This document shows, in pieces, positions 28,885 through 41,260 of a DNA stretch of 64,000 nt. The notes beneath the pieces were generated by a model. The model was not told where the DNA came from, did not search any database, and was given only the letters and a program-made list of their open reading frames with translations. How positions within the stretch are numbered: position 1 is the first letter of the stretch; each line of letters starts with the position of its first letter. A program made the translations under genes and the position numbers. Location: contig NC_057766.1 of NCBI RefSeq assembly GCF_010389155.1, forward strand, positions 28,033,516 to 28,097,515. The letters run 5' to 3'. This DNA is from Erigeron canadensis. Lineage: Eukaryota; Streptophyta; Magnoliopsida; Asterales; Asteraceae.

Positions 28885-29104
28885 TCTTTTTTTTTTTTGA
28901 AAAATGAATTTTATTGAAAACTTCGTGTCGCGATTCAACAGCGTGAGGTCTAGCATATGTTGTCTTAACCGGGTCCGCGCTAGAGAGCTCCCTCGAAGTA
29001 AAAATGTCTATTTCAAATACCCGATGGGAGGAAAACACACTATTAATCCTTCCGAAAGCACAACGATTAATAAGTGTAAATCTGCCCCTCAGACTTGAAC
29101 CTGT
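28885..29104 (-). mobile_element. 5'-truncated tRNA-SINE, same family as 12.7 kb copy
   Basis: It shares GTTGTCTTAACCGGGTCCGC, the CGATTCAACAGCG segment and the CAGACTTGAACCTG end with the SINE at 12.7-15.6 kb. An A-rich tail appears as the T run at 28889-28899. The tRNA-like head beyond the box B region is missing. The short open frames on both strands here are SINE sequence, not genes. Confidence 0.65.
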
Positions 29105-29438
29105 GGTTAGTACGAAGAATTGAAGGGTTTTCATATGAAAACTGAAGGGTAGTTTTTGTTAAAGATATAAAAATACAAGTTCAAGGGTATTAGTGTAATT
29201 GACTTAAAGTTTCATAGGTTAGTGATTATATTAAAAGCCACCAAGAAACCCTAATCTGATTACAGCCCTTCCCTCCAGCCGCCACCAGCATCCCTCCTCC
29301 GGCCAGCACAGTCTCTACACAAAGGTTCTTATATTTCTCTCTCTTCTTCTTCTGTGTATTTGTTTTTCGATTTCCGGCAGCCACTTCAGCCGCCGTGGAT
29401 ATATATTATAAACTTTTCAATGCAGGGTAAAAAAAAAG

Positions 29439-29552
29439 ATGAATCAAACAAAAAGCAATGGATTCATTGAAGAAGAAAAGATAGATAGGCAGATTCTCTT
29501 AATGATTGCAACTGCACTAGGTTTGGATTTCACGGGCCATGAAGATTTGTAA
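29439..29552 (+). pseudogene. Possible orphan first exon of an unidentified gene
   Basis: An ATG follows a spliced-looking leader (GC-rich 29250-29324, possible donor AAAG/GTTCTT, acceptor TGCAG at about 29425). It opens 37 codons, MNQTKSNGFIEEEKIDRQIL onwards, ending at TAA. A strong alternative donor, TTT/GTAAGA, lies at 29548/29549, so the frame may be the first coding exon of a longer gene. I found no matching downstream exon before the repeat-rich and PILS sequence. Function unknown. Confidence 0.3.
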
Positions 29553-29734
29553 GAAATTTGTAATTGTTTTTGTTTTTATTTATTTATTTCTTTTAGCTCT
29601 ATGAAAACTTACGCATTGGTGGACAGGTGTACATATTAACAATTTGTAGAGTCCATCAGTTCACTTTCATTTGTCCACAGGTGTACATATTAACAATTTG
29701 TCCATAATGGGGCTAGAACTCGATCATAAGTGGC

Positions 29735-30688
29735 GGATTGACCGGGCGCACATATCTTTAGTGTTAAAGATGCAGTGGACAAACTAACCCATACTTGTAA
29801 CCCAATATTGTTTGACCCTGTGCATTTTAAAAAATTGTATTTTTGGACAAAAACATTACATGGAGAAAAAGGCATGCCTGTGAAAGCCGGAAAGTAGTGT
29901 TATGAGTTTATTTTACCTGAAGTCTCGAATATACCAACTTTCTTGTATCATCAGATATAGTGAGTAGACACGCAGAGTATCCCGAAAATAGATTGAACAA
30001 TTATTCAACTCAAGAATAAACACCTCCAAGGTGGCCTAATGGCTAATTGACATCTTACAAGAGGTCTAATCTTGGTGGTGGTGGTGGTCAGAAAAAGGTT
30101 CGGAGACAGTCATAGGATACCCTAGTTAGCCGCTTACGTTTGAGTCAAAAAGAGACTTACTTTCCCCAGTTAACTTGAATAGGGGAAATCTCATTCATTT
30201 ACCCGTTTACTTCAACTCAGAAATGTCCTACCTAGGCCTAGTGTATCATGCATTATCATGAGACTTTTTTGGCTAATTGTAAGAGAAGAGAAAAGAAAAA
30301 CTAACATTATTGACTTGCTTCCTCGTACTTGGTCTCAAGATGTCCATAGAATCCAAGGCAAGCAACGAGCCAAGTGCGGTTACTATGAGTACTTTGAGCA
30401 CATGCATAGAAGCAACACAAAAAAGATCGATAAACCTCATCTCTATAACAAATTATTTACAAAATTCAAGCACAGAAAATAAACAAAATCTGAATACTAC
30501 AGTAATATATAAGCCAAGAGACTGGTCTATGTGGGTAGTACATCAAAATAACATATTGATACATGAAATATATATTGTTTTGGAAGTATTAAACAGTACA
30601 AAAAGTCATTAAATATGCATGCGCAAATTAATTATTTAATTAATGGAAATCATATATTTTCAAGTAGAATTGCTTACATAAAACAAAC
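29735..30688. repeat. Segmental duplication of PILS promoter, exon 1 and intron 1
   Basis: This block matches about 33558-34513 in the same order. Shared marks: GGGCGCACAT repeat, GGAAAAGGCATGCC, the AAATAAACACCTC segment, exon 1, AAGCCAAGAGACTGGTCTA and TTGCTTACATAAAACAA. The copy ends within intron 1, so it took the promoter and first exon but no later exon. Confidence 0.75.
30306..30440 (-). pseudogene. Orphan PILS exon 1
   Basis: A 135-nt exon, MRFIDLFCVASMHVLKVLIV onwards, of exactly the length and phase of exon 1 in the three complete PILS genes. It ends at VNN with a weakened donor (GTTAGT for GTAAGT). The frame is open but has no downstream PILS exons, and exon 2 was not included in the duplication. 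Substitutions against the 34.1 kb copy include G2R, P13H and G38R. I read it as a non-functional fragment that may still be transcribed. Confidence 0.8.
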
Positions 30689-31535
30689 CACCACAAATAA
30701 TATACGATTGGAAAAATGAGCTGACACATTTTACCTAAGTTTAGATACTGTCACATTAAAAAAAGTTACAAATTAAACTTTTGAATTTGATAAACATACA
30801 TAATCTCTGAATTTTACATAATTTTCATGCTTTATCTAAAATAGGTACTACATGTTTTACCTAACATTTCTACGTATATGATTTTTTAATTTCAACAACT
30901 AACCCCAAAAAATAATAAGGTGGTTGTTATAATTACATTTACCTTCCAAACAAATGGGCTATTGACTGAAAACTTATTTTTTCTAAATGACAGTACATAA
31001 AAACACTAAAAATATCACCACCATTAACATTTAAAAAGCCAATCATATTCCTATAAAATCAAGACACATAACTAAGAAACATATCACCAAAAATTATTTA
31101 TTTGCCGCCGCCACCACCACTACTACATCGTGCGGATAATTATCTATTTCAAACAATTAAGTTTAGCTAAACTTACGCCCCTTTTCAACATTAATTAGGC
31201 CGTACACATCAACGCAGGGGCGGATCCACCTTATGCCGAGAGGTGCAACTCAACCGCTGTGAAAACTTTTTACCCTTAATTTTAATATAACTTTCATGTA
31301 ATCTTAGCATACAAGTCTATTAGGATTTCTCTTGTAACATTTACTCTATTTATGTTGTTTAATAACACTGTTATTGTTACTGAATTTTCATAAATTATCA
31401 GAAAGTATCCACGTATGTAAATGCATCCACCATATGCTATGTGGTGGTCACAAGTCATGGTACTTCTACAGAAAATGAAGAAAAATATCGGACCAAAACT
31501 AGAAAGCCTCTAGCTGGGGGGTCAAGTTAAATAAA

Positions 31536-34279
31536 TTAACCAACAATCCACATGAAGAAGGTTGACCAGAGGGTAAGCGAGATCGATGCAAAACCATAAG
31601 CCCACAACATGATCACCGAACATTCACTCTCACCAGAACCAAATAACTGGGTCATCGTGCCTGTCATAAAATATAATTGTAGAATTTTTAAATTTGTAAA
31701 AATTTGAATAGTCAAAATTGAATAGGTGTGCAGAGCTCATACCAATGTTCATAGCTGGCGGCATTGCAAACTGTAGTAGAAGAACAAAGAGATAGAGAGG
31801 ATCTGCATGTACTAAGCCGAGATAAAGCGCTCCTTTGACGATTAAAATTCCACAAAGTGGCAAAAAAACATACCGAACTGCTACAATCCCAAAGACAAGT
31901 GGTAGTGAGATGCCAGACCCTTTAAGACCTGCATATAGTACAGATTTAGTATTAGTCACATCAAGAAACTGAATGCACAAATTTGACTTTTTGTTAAACC
32001 AACGTCACCTCTTAAGAGGTTCCCTCCCAAAATCAATGCTACAGTTGGAATCGCTGCGTCCCTGAATGAGACAATGTGTAGAGTCCATTTACTCACTTTC
32101 ATTTGTCAAATGTTATACCATACTTTGCTAAATCTAATCTAAACTTGCCTGTGCAACGGGCCAATACCAAAGACTAGAAGTTTCAAACTGAAATGTTATG
32201 GCTCTTAACGATCTTACCCTACTAAAGACGCAGAATCTTGAATCACCCTGAAAGGAGCTGTGGTGCCTATAAGTAGCCTACGTATTGGTGCTATTGTTCC
32301 AATGATGAATCCGACAATCTTTTAGGATAAAAACACAGGCTGTTACATGTCTGGGCATACTTTTGGCAATCAATTTCTTGACCTTTAATGATCAAGAACA
32401 TAACATATGCGATAGAAACAAAAGTGTACCGCTCCAAGGGTTGATGGTGCAAACACTGCTTTCAAGTTAACCTGTCTTGAAAAGTTTCCAAGATGTTGCT
32501 TCATCTTCCCTAAAATCACCTGATGCACATAATTTTTTTAAACAAAAAACTTTCCAATAACTTTGAGCAAACTCAAATCAGATGAACATCAAAAAACAAC
32601 CTTCACTTTTATCTTCGTATTAACAGAAGTTGTAGATGATGGAAGCAAACTTTGGGTCAAATCCTCTGCCCTGGTTTCTGATTCTTCAATACGGGTGACA
32701 ACATTGTGTCCAGAATGCTGGGAATGGTCCGAAAAAACCCGCACTAGGTTGAAAACATAAGACCACAAAAACACAGCTCCAATCTGATGAGTTTGGTGTT
32801 AGGACTGACAGATATGGAAGTTCATCAAGTTCAAATTTGAAAATAATAATACATACTGCCGTGGATAGTGAAGCATAAGCTATCCCATAGTCATAGCAAA
32901 CATTAGGATCTCCAAAAGGAGTCCCCTTCTCTTTGCATACAGCAGGGATTAATATCAAAAGCAAGTTTCCAAGGTTGCCTGTCATTTGTAATTAGAATCT
33001 TAATCAGCTATCGGAGTAACCTTTATATACGGTATTTGTATAGTACACGTAACTTACCTGCTGCGCAGGTACCAATGATGAGGCCCTTTAGATGTTGAGG
33101 TGGTTTTGCAATGACTATAAGTGCCCATCCAAGTCCGGATCCAATTATGAATGTTAGAAGAATATTGACGGGCATAAACCACCTGCAGTAGTATTCAGAG
33201 GTTGGAACTATAAAAAAATAATGCCACTTTTAAGACTTGTAAAACAGAACCAACAACTCATGGGCAAAAAAACTTACAATGATTTGAAACTTTCATAAGT
33301 GAGTGTACTAGCAAGCTTGCTGCTTACAAGTGCTGGATTGAAGACATAGAACACAAGCTGTGCACCCATAATAAACCAAAACTAAATCTTTGGTAAAATG
33401 TAGCAACTCATTTATATTAGCTTAAGATGAACTCTGACTTTCATACATAAATATAAAATTACTTTATTACTTAAAGTTGGTAAAGCCGGGGATTTAGGAT
33501 CTGAATTTTTGAAGGCCTCATTTTTGTCTGCCTATATATGTATATATTATCCCGGATTGAGGACCAAATACCACCGGGCGCACATTTCTTTAGTTGTATA
33601 GATGTAGTGGGCTAACTAAACAATACTTGTAACACAATCTTCTTTGAGCCTGAACATTTAGATACATCAGATTTTTGACACAATTTGACATTACACGGAG
33701 GAAAAGGCATGCCCAGGCACCACCTTAGGTCCGCCCCTGAATTATTCACAAACTCGTTGTTGATGGGTTATCTCAAATACAAGGCCTCTTGCAACTGAAA
33801 GTAAACTCTAAAGAAAGCAAAGAAGTGCTATGAGTTTTTTTACAAAAAGTTTCAACTATAGCAACTTTCTTATAGTACCAGATAGTCAGTAGACTTGTAG
33901 AGTATATCGAAAAAAGATTTTACACTTCAACTTAAAAATAAACACCTCTAAGGAGGCTTAGTGGCTAACTAACATAAAAGACCCGCCTTCCCCAGGTTAC
34001 TTAAATAGTATATCCGTTTACTACAACTTCAAAATGGAAATAGGAGATGATCCTTTGAGTCTAATGTCCTACCTAAGTGTATCATCATTATCATCACACT
34101 TTCTTGATTGATTGGAAGAGAGGAGATTGAAAAAAAAAACTTACATTATTGACTTGTTTCCTTGTACTTGGTCCCAAAATGTCAATGGAATCCAAGGCTA
34201 AAAATGAGCCAAGCGCGGTTACTATGAGTACTTTGAGCACAGGCATAGAAGCAGCACAAAACAGATCTACAAACCCCAT
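31536..34279 (-). CDS. PILS: PIN-LIKES (PILS) auxin carrier family protein, copy A
   Basis: Encodes 399 residues from ten exons: 34279-34145, 33357-33278, 33182-33058, 32978-32857, 32783-32601, 32519-32430, 32318-32218, 32061-32009, 31928-31743 and 31660-31536; all GT-AG, in phase, stop TAA. PILS proteins are endoplasmic-reticulum membrane carriers that restrain nuclear auxin signalling (established for the family). Typical blocks: MGFVDLFCAASMPVLKVL, LWFMPVNILLTFIIGSGLGW, GNLGNLLLILIPAVCKEKG with PFGDP, APFRVIQDSASLVG, LPLCGILIVKG, LLLQFAMPPAMNIGT and QLFGSGESECSVIMLW. Two hydrophobic halves flank a hydrophilic loop (residues ~170-225), as expected for about ten membrane spans. Intron 1 (788 bp) holds a dispersed repeat near 33.55-33.74 kb. 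Copy B downstream is a close tandem paralogue. Confidence 0.92.
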
Positions 34280-34992
34280 CTCTACAGCAAACTGTTTACA
34301 AAAATCAAGGACAGTAGTTGATAAAATCTGAATATGTAGTAAATAAGCCAAGAGACTGGTCTAAATGTATAGTCACAATAACAATATAGATAAATGAAAT
34401 ATATTGTTTAGGAAGTACTAATTAATACAAAAAGTCATTAGCAACAACATGCATAGAAATTTAACTAAAGAAAATCATATACCTTCAAGTAGAGTTGCTT
34501 ACATAAAACAACCCACGGTTTTCTTAAATTATATATGGTCAATTTACTTTCAAAAACTACCTACTAACAAGTTAAAGGAAATTACATCTAAACAAATGTA
34601 AGTGGGCAAATAACATTTTAAGTACTTGGAAACGGATTTTTACCTTAAGTTTTGCAAAAGCAGCCTGTTTCTATTAATTTATTATTGTTAATACATAAAT
34701 AAAAAACAGAAAGAAAAAAATAATAAGGTAGGATTTTCAGGTAGGGGAGAAATGGTATCATTTAGTCATTTGTATATCAGTCATCACAACCTAACATTCA
34801 AACCAACAAATTATCACCAAACATATTGTCTTGACTAAACACTTCATGTGTCCGTTTTCCACAACCTTACAGCCACGTTAAACTCAGAAAACTAGCCATA
34901 TTGTCTTCATTGATTTTCGAAAAATCTATTGTTTTCTTCCCATTCAACAGACGTTCAAAATGAGTCCACACATAAACTCCACATTTACCTGT

Positions 34993-35350
34993 TTAATTAG
35001 GTACCATCATCAGGAAAGCATCTTTGATCAAGAAGTCAAGTGGTTCAGGACGACACTTAGGGTGTTTGGAATTATCTATGAGGTTCAATATTTTAGATAG
35101 CTGTTTAGAATAAGCGACCAGATCTTCATCGTTCGCCTGCCAGTGCATTGAATTGTAAACAATCAAACTCTGCTTTCCCACATGGAATGTATTAGATATC
35201 AATGAAAGTTCTTTTGTTGTGAATCCAACAAACATGTTTCACAAAGGACGTATTCACATATCCAAATGTGCGACTCTGCCAACAATGTTACCCTCCATGA
35301 TATAGGCGAGGATATGATCGCTAATCGTTACATCAGCTTCTCTGGTGTAT
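34993..35350 (-). pseudogene. Unidentified coding relic
   Basis: On the minus strand an 80-codon frame (35235-34993, MFVGFTTKELSLISNTFHVG onwards) has protein-like composition. Just upstream, in another frame, is YTREADVTISDHILAYIMEG ending at a TGA. Together they look like exons or a frameshifted relic of one gene. A possible donor (GATGATG/GTACCT) is close to the end. I do not recognise the family. It could also be chance coding next to the promoter of PILS copy A. Confidence 0.25.
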
Positions 35351-36800
35351 ATAGCTTAAAAATCATTAAACAATCTATTCCAGTTACACAAAAAAAAAAA
35401 AAAACATAATCGGGTTGGTCTCTTTTTCAACGTTAGTGCGTAGAATAGTAGCAACTTTTTTGGACCAGACTTAGTTAGAGAGCAAATTTTCAACTACAAC
35501 ATTCTGACAGAGATGACCAAGAGCTTAGCTTTAAAGGGATTACTAGTTCAAAATTTGATCTTCAAAGTAAGTCTACCTTTGTTAATTCTACAACTTCACA
35601 AAATCTAGCAACTCACTCCAAATAACCAAATTAGCTCAAGCAATTTTCTCTTAATCCTTAGAGCTACTACCAATAATAAAAAGGCAAACAACTAAGCAAT
35701 AAGCAAACTGCTTAGTGAATACAAACAATACAATATGCTATCCATCTCAACTTTATCACATTTCACATATGAACTAGTACAAGCCGAAGAACGACTCATA
35801 CTCACTTATACTAGCCATGTCAAGGATATATCTAATATAATCCGTACAACGACTCACACTCACTTACGTTATACAACTAATCAATTAGGGACTAGTACAA
35901 GCCAGACAATGACTCACACTCGCTTGTACTAGTCATTCAACTAACAACTTTCAAATATAGATTAGCACAAGCAAGACAACGACTAACGCTCACCCGTGCC
36001 AACCAAACTCAACAAATATGCATATGATTACAAACATTCATCCAACATGTCAATTTTTGTAACACTAGCACCTTGGCCTCAACAATAGCAAATTATTTAG
36101 GTGACCCATATAAAACTATCAATAAATTACAAATCACGGTCACCCACTAACCGAAAATCAACTATGAATTTAACCCATTTTACACATACATATCATTATT
36201 GTGTTTGGCTAGCCTACTTTCTCAATTCTTTCATTTTTTTTTTCTAATCACAATTTCCATTACCAACAAAATTCCATTTTCTCCAACTTCACAATCTAAC
36301 AATAACAAATATCTTGGTTTTTTACAAGAAATTATATAAAAAAATTGATAATAATAATAATAGTACCAACAATAGCCCTAGCCAAAGATTATTAGCTTTG
36401 AAATAAAAAAATTATTGTTACAAGGGATTTTGGAGGGATCACTTACTTAGGAGAGAATTTGTTGAAATTTTTATTAGCTCTTAATAATAATAATTGGTGT
36501 CGTTCCTTTTTTTAATTTGGCGGTTCCCAGGCCACGATGCGCGCAAACACACACAGATACCATAAATAGTAATACAGTACTCCCTCCCTCCGACCCTTTT
36601 TATATGTCATGGGACCCAAAGTACACAGTTTAGTTATTTGTCGTGGCACATTTAAAAACGGAAAATGATTCACCGCTCTGAGTTTCCCCACTCGGTACTC
36701 GGTAGACTATATTTATATATCTTGACCGGGTCTAGATTCTCCTAAAAAATTTTGTGGGCCCTTTTACAGGATAAAAATATTTAAAGCCCATACACTTACT
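35351..36800. other. Spacer upstream of PILS copy A, no gene seen
   Basis: Contains an imperfect tandem repeat at about 35770-36000 built on ACTAGTACAAGC / ACGACTCACACTCACTT. A possible Stowaway-type end (TACTCCCTCCCTCCGA) lies near 36578. No coding region is supported. Confidence 0.5.
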
Positions 36801-38586
36801 AGAGAAAATGTCATAGGTAGTCCCTGTGGTTTGCCATATTTATGATTTGCCCCATATGTCTTTTTTCTACAAACGGTCCCTAAATATTTCGTTTTCGTTG
36901 ATAGAAGTTCCTGACATTAACTTCTGTTAGTTTTGACCGTTTAAATGTTCAAGTGCGAATCATGTAAGGGTATAATCATACTTTTAGTAACCACATGGAC
37001 TATATATGATAAAACTTTTTTTTTATTGATAATCTTAATTTCTTTTAAAAATTATTATGTATATATATGAATATTATATATTTTGTACAGGTGGATACCA
37101 TATTCTTTCAAAATATAATTTGATTCTATCCCTTTTTTAAACATAATTTCTATTCTATATATTATGTTCATTTGTTCCTATTTATGTTCATTCATCAGTT
37201 CAATATGTATTAGTTTTTGTTGAGTTATGGATTCGCTGAGAGACTCAGCAAGTCTCTTCTTCAGCGAGTCCTCAGCGAGTAGCTTCGTCAGCAATCTCTC
37301 AGCGATCAATATTATCTTCAAGTTAAAGATAAGTTCGATGACTCATTGCCCAGTTTTTGTAAGTCAGAAAATAGCGGGAAAATGAAGATAAGAATATTGG
37401 TCCCAAGACACGTGTTGATCAAGAAGACTGAAGACATGTGATCTTGTACCAAAACGGTACCTGGGTCTTTCTCTTTCATACCGGATTTGGAAACAAACAA
37501 GATGAAGACAGAGAGCCCTGCAGATCTGAGAGATCCACCAATAGATGGTTGACAACCTTGAGGTGTCAACATCTATTGGGTTGTCATGTGATTCCCATCT
37601 CTGCCTATTTAAATAATCACTTGACCTAGCCGCAAATCTTGTTGGTGTAGTTCTGCAATTGTTACTTTGTGTGTGTTTCTTATTATTGTAGAACATCTAA
37701 GTTTTTGTGTGTCAAAAACTTAACAAGTATTTTCAATTTTCTTCTTTGTAAACCAACCATATATTCACTATTTAATTAATATACATATAGTTAAACATGT
37801 TTACTTTCTTATCTTATATCTTTTATTTAATCTGTTTTGATTATTGCAAACTTGGGACTTTCAGTTGGTATCAAAGCAGTGGTTCGATACACCGAATCTG
37901 ATCTGAGTAAAAGTTTGCAAGATCTTTTCTTTGCTTTTTCTGCATCCAAAACTTTTTCTTATTTTCGTTCTTAAAATCTTTCTCTATGACTGCAGTTCTT
38001 ACTCTGGTTAATACCAGAGACTTTGGGTATGTTTCCATCCCTCCAAGATTCGAATCTCATGATTTTGGATCTTGGAAGGAAAGAATGCTTCTACATATTG
38101 TAGGAGTTGAACCTTACCTAATGACCATCTTAACCAAAGGTCGAATTGTGGTGATTTTGGTGGTATATGTTTTGTTTAATTACATATAGATAGAATAGAT
38201 AGACATGTGATCTTTGTGGGTATGCTGTTATGTCTGTCTAGTTTATTACGTATACATAGATATATGGGAATACATGATATATTGATAGATATATTAGAGT
38301 GTATGTATAAAACTAAAATAGCAAGAAATCTGGGAAAATAAAATATGTTTGGTCGGATTGTGGTGATTCTGGTGGCGGTCAAATAAGGAGGAAGAAGAAA
38401 GGTGTTCCTTTTATGTAAATGGACAATTATACCCTTACCAACAGCTTTAAACTAACAGAAGTTAGTGTGAGGGACTCCTCACAACGAAAACGGAAAATTC
38501 AGGGACCGTTTGTAACGGAAAAATAAACAGAGGGGTCAAAATACGAATATAACAAACCAAATGAACCATTTGTGAACATTTTCTCT
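36801..38586. mobile_element. Mutator-like element with long terminal inverted repeats
   Basis: The left ~190 bp (starting AGAGAAAATGTCATAGG) and the right ~190 bp, reverse complemented (AGAGAAAATGTTCACA...), align throughout. Shared landmarks are ACAAACGGTCCCT, CGTTTTCGTTG, TAACTTCTGTTAGTTT and AAGGGTATAAT. Long inverted repeats are typical of Mutator-like elements. No transposase is present. The interior contains the 5' part of a copia retrotransposon and a duplicated TGTGGTGATT(T/C)TGGTGG segment at about 38149 and 38360. No 9-bp target duplication was found, so the edges may be off or eroded. Confidence 0.6.
37218..38135 (+). mobile_element. Truncated Ty1/copia: LTR, primer-binding site, gag start
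   Basis: A LTR-like segment ends ...GGGACTTTCA at 37863. Two bases later TGGTATCAAAGC (37866-37877) is an initiator-Met tRNA primer-binding site. An ATG at 37986 then opens a copia gag N terminus, MTAVLTLVNTRDFGYVSIPP, with the GSWKERMLLHI block. Similarity stops after about 50 codons, where sequence of the host element resumes. The LTR start (TGTTGAG at 37218) is the best guess. No pol or second LTR is present. Confidence 0.7.
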
Positions 38587-38830
38587 TAAATTTTTATGTC
38601 AATTGCTTGTATAGATGTATATATAGTTAATAGATAATCAATACTCAATACACAATTACACATACATACTATCACCAAACCTTAGTGTGTGTGGAGCGAA
38701 ACAAACATGTGGAACTTTGTGATATATTGAAGTACATGGTCAAAAGATTAAACAGTGAACAATGACAATTCAATGAACAAAGAATTCTATGACTCACTAT
38801 CTAACAGATATATAGAGCCAAACAAAATGA

Positions 38831-41260
38831 TCATGCTACAAGCCACATGAATAACATTGACCAAAGAGTAAGTGATATCGATGCCAAACCATAAGCCCAT
38901 AACATTATCACCGAACATTCACTCTCACCAGCTCCAAATAACTGTGTTATAGTACCTGCCATATAAAAAAAATTGTCATAAATTAATTGTGTCATGATAA
39001 AAGTTCATTAAGAAATCCATACTTATATTAGCAAATATAAAAGGGCTCCTCCTACCAATGTTCATGGCGGGTGGAAGTGCAAACTGTAGCAGAAGAACGA
39101 AAAGATAAAGAGGATCTGCGTGTACTAAGCCAATGTAAACCGCTCCTTTGACTATCAAAATGCCGAGAAATGGCAAGAAAACTAACTTAACTACTACGAT
39201 TCCAAGGACAAGGGGTAACGAGACACCAGATCCTTCAAGACCTACAAAATGCGCATATATATCGATAAATAAATAAAATAAAAGAATGTTGATTTATGAT
39301 CTAAGTTTAGTTTGATTACCTCTTAAGAGGTTACCACCTACAATCAGTGTCATAGTAGGGATCGCTGCGTCCCTATTACAACATAAAGAATTATGAGCTC
39401 ATCATGAGCCACATGCCCACAGTTATTCAATTCATTAGGACCTGCTAAATATTGAAAAATGTAAAAAAGATATGAAGTGAACAGGCTATAATACCCTATT
39501 AAGGATGCCGAATCTTGGATCACACGAAGAGGAGCGGTGGTGCCTACTAGTAGGCTTCGAACTGGCGAGATTGTTCCAATGAGAAAGCCCATAATCTTTA
39601 TCATAAACCTCAAAACGGTAAGTGTAAACACACATTTCTGATGTTGGTTAATAAAAATAGATTTATTTGTGTATGGAGTTTTTTTTTTTTGAACGGCAAA
39701 CTATTCTATTACTACTTTTAAATATAGGAAGTGAGACTCGAACCCTGGTGAAAATGCCCAATGTATGGAGTTTTTAGTAGTGATAAAAATGGGAAGCCGC
39801 TGCTATATATATATATATACCATGCTTAAATAGGAGCATAAATAACTGACTGGAGCTAAAGTATATAGTAATAAGTACAGTAATAACTAGAGTTAAAATG
39901 TGTAATAACTTCATAAATATATAGAGTAATGAAAATGATTTATCCTCGAAACTCATCATCCTAAAAGTTATCCTAATACTGTATATTAAGGGTAAAATAC
40001 ATGTACCGCTGCTGTGGTTGATGGTGCAAACACTGCCTTCAAGTTAACGTGTCTTGATAAGTTCTCCAATTGTTGCTTCATTGTATGTAACATCACCTGA
40101 TGCACATTACATTTTGCTTTTACGGTCTAATTATTTTCTAAGTGTATTATTTGGATTCAAAAACCAAAAAACACCTTCAGTTTTCCCTTCATCGTAACAG
40201 TAGATGAAGATGGAGTAAGCAAACTATCTGTGAAACCACTTGGGATTGACTGCGCTCCATCGTGACCAGAATCTTGTGATTGACTTGAGAAAACACGTAC
40301 TAAGTTGTAAACATAAGTCCACACAAATACCGCTCCAATCTAATATGATGATGTTTATCATTAGGACAAATTGATATATATGGCAGCTCATGAGATTCAA
40401 TTTGAAACAAATTTGGAAACTTTAGAAAAATGTTAAGTGAAACTACGTACTGCTAATGATACCGAAGCATAAGCCATGCCATTCTGTTGACAAGCATCAG
40501 GATCACCAAAGGGACTGCCTTTTTCTTTGCATACACTTGGTATTATAATCAATGGCAAGTTTCCTAAGTTTCCTGTCATTTTATATTTATACAGGCCCAA
40601 ATTCTGTTATCTAGGGGCATACATGTTCTTTTTGTGCATCATGCAGTTACTTAGAACATGTAACTTACCTGCAGAACAGGCACCTATTATTAGGCCTTTT
40701 AGATGTTGAGGAGGTTTAACGACGATCAAAAGCATCCATCCAAGTACCGACCCAAGTATGTATGTTAGAAGAATATTGACAGGCATAAACCACCTATCAT
40801 TTATAGCAGTTAATCTTCAAACAAAAACATCATCTAAAACTAGCTAGTTGAAGAGAAACCTTACATTGAAATGATACTTTCGAGAGTGACGGTTTTAGCA
40901 AGATTACTGCCTACGAGTGCTGGACTAAACACAAAGAATACAATCTGTATCACATAGCAAGAAGTTTTGTAAGTCCATAATTAACCATAAAAGATAATCT
41001 TTAATCGAAAATTAGATCGATATAATCTTGAACAAATACCAACTTAAGTTGCCTAACTAGTGTATATTATCATTGTTAAAGTTCATTTCTTGATTATTAA
41101 CTAAATAAAGGCTAAACAAACTTACATTATTGACTAGCTTTCTTGTAATTGGTCCCAAGATATCAATAGAATCCAAGGCAAGAAATGAGCCAAGCCCGGT
41201 TACTATGAGTACTTTGAGCACGGGCATAGAAGCAACAGAAAACAGATCCACTAACCCCAT
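38831..41260 (-). CDS. PILS: PIN-LIKES (PILS) auxin carrier family protein, copy B
   Basis: Encodes 393 residues. Exons: 41260-41126, 40944-40865, 40793-40669, 40572-40451, 40339-40175, 40096-40007, 39595-39495, 39372-39320, 39241-39056 and 38955-38831; intact, stop TGA. Exon lengths equal those of copy A except exon 5 (165 against 183 nt), which encodes the variable hydrophilic loop. Blocks include MGLVDLFSVASMPVLKVL, WFMPVNILLTYILGSVLGW, GNLGNLPLIIIPSVCKEKG, APLRVIQDSASLIG and QLFGAGESECSVIMLW. Expected role is the same as copy A: an ER auxin carrier-like protein. A SINE-like fragment sits in intron 6 near 39.68-39.77 kb. A and B are adjacent and most alike, so they are probably the younger duplication. 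Confidence 0.92.

Noticed and set aside
30258..30612. Plus-strand frames of 74 and 100 codons
   Set aside because: They are antisense shadows of the orphan PILS exon 1 and its duplicated flank.
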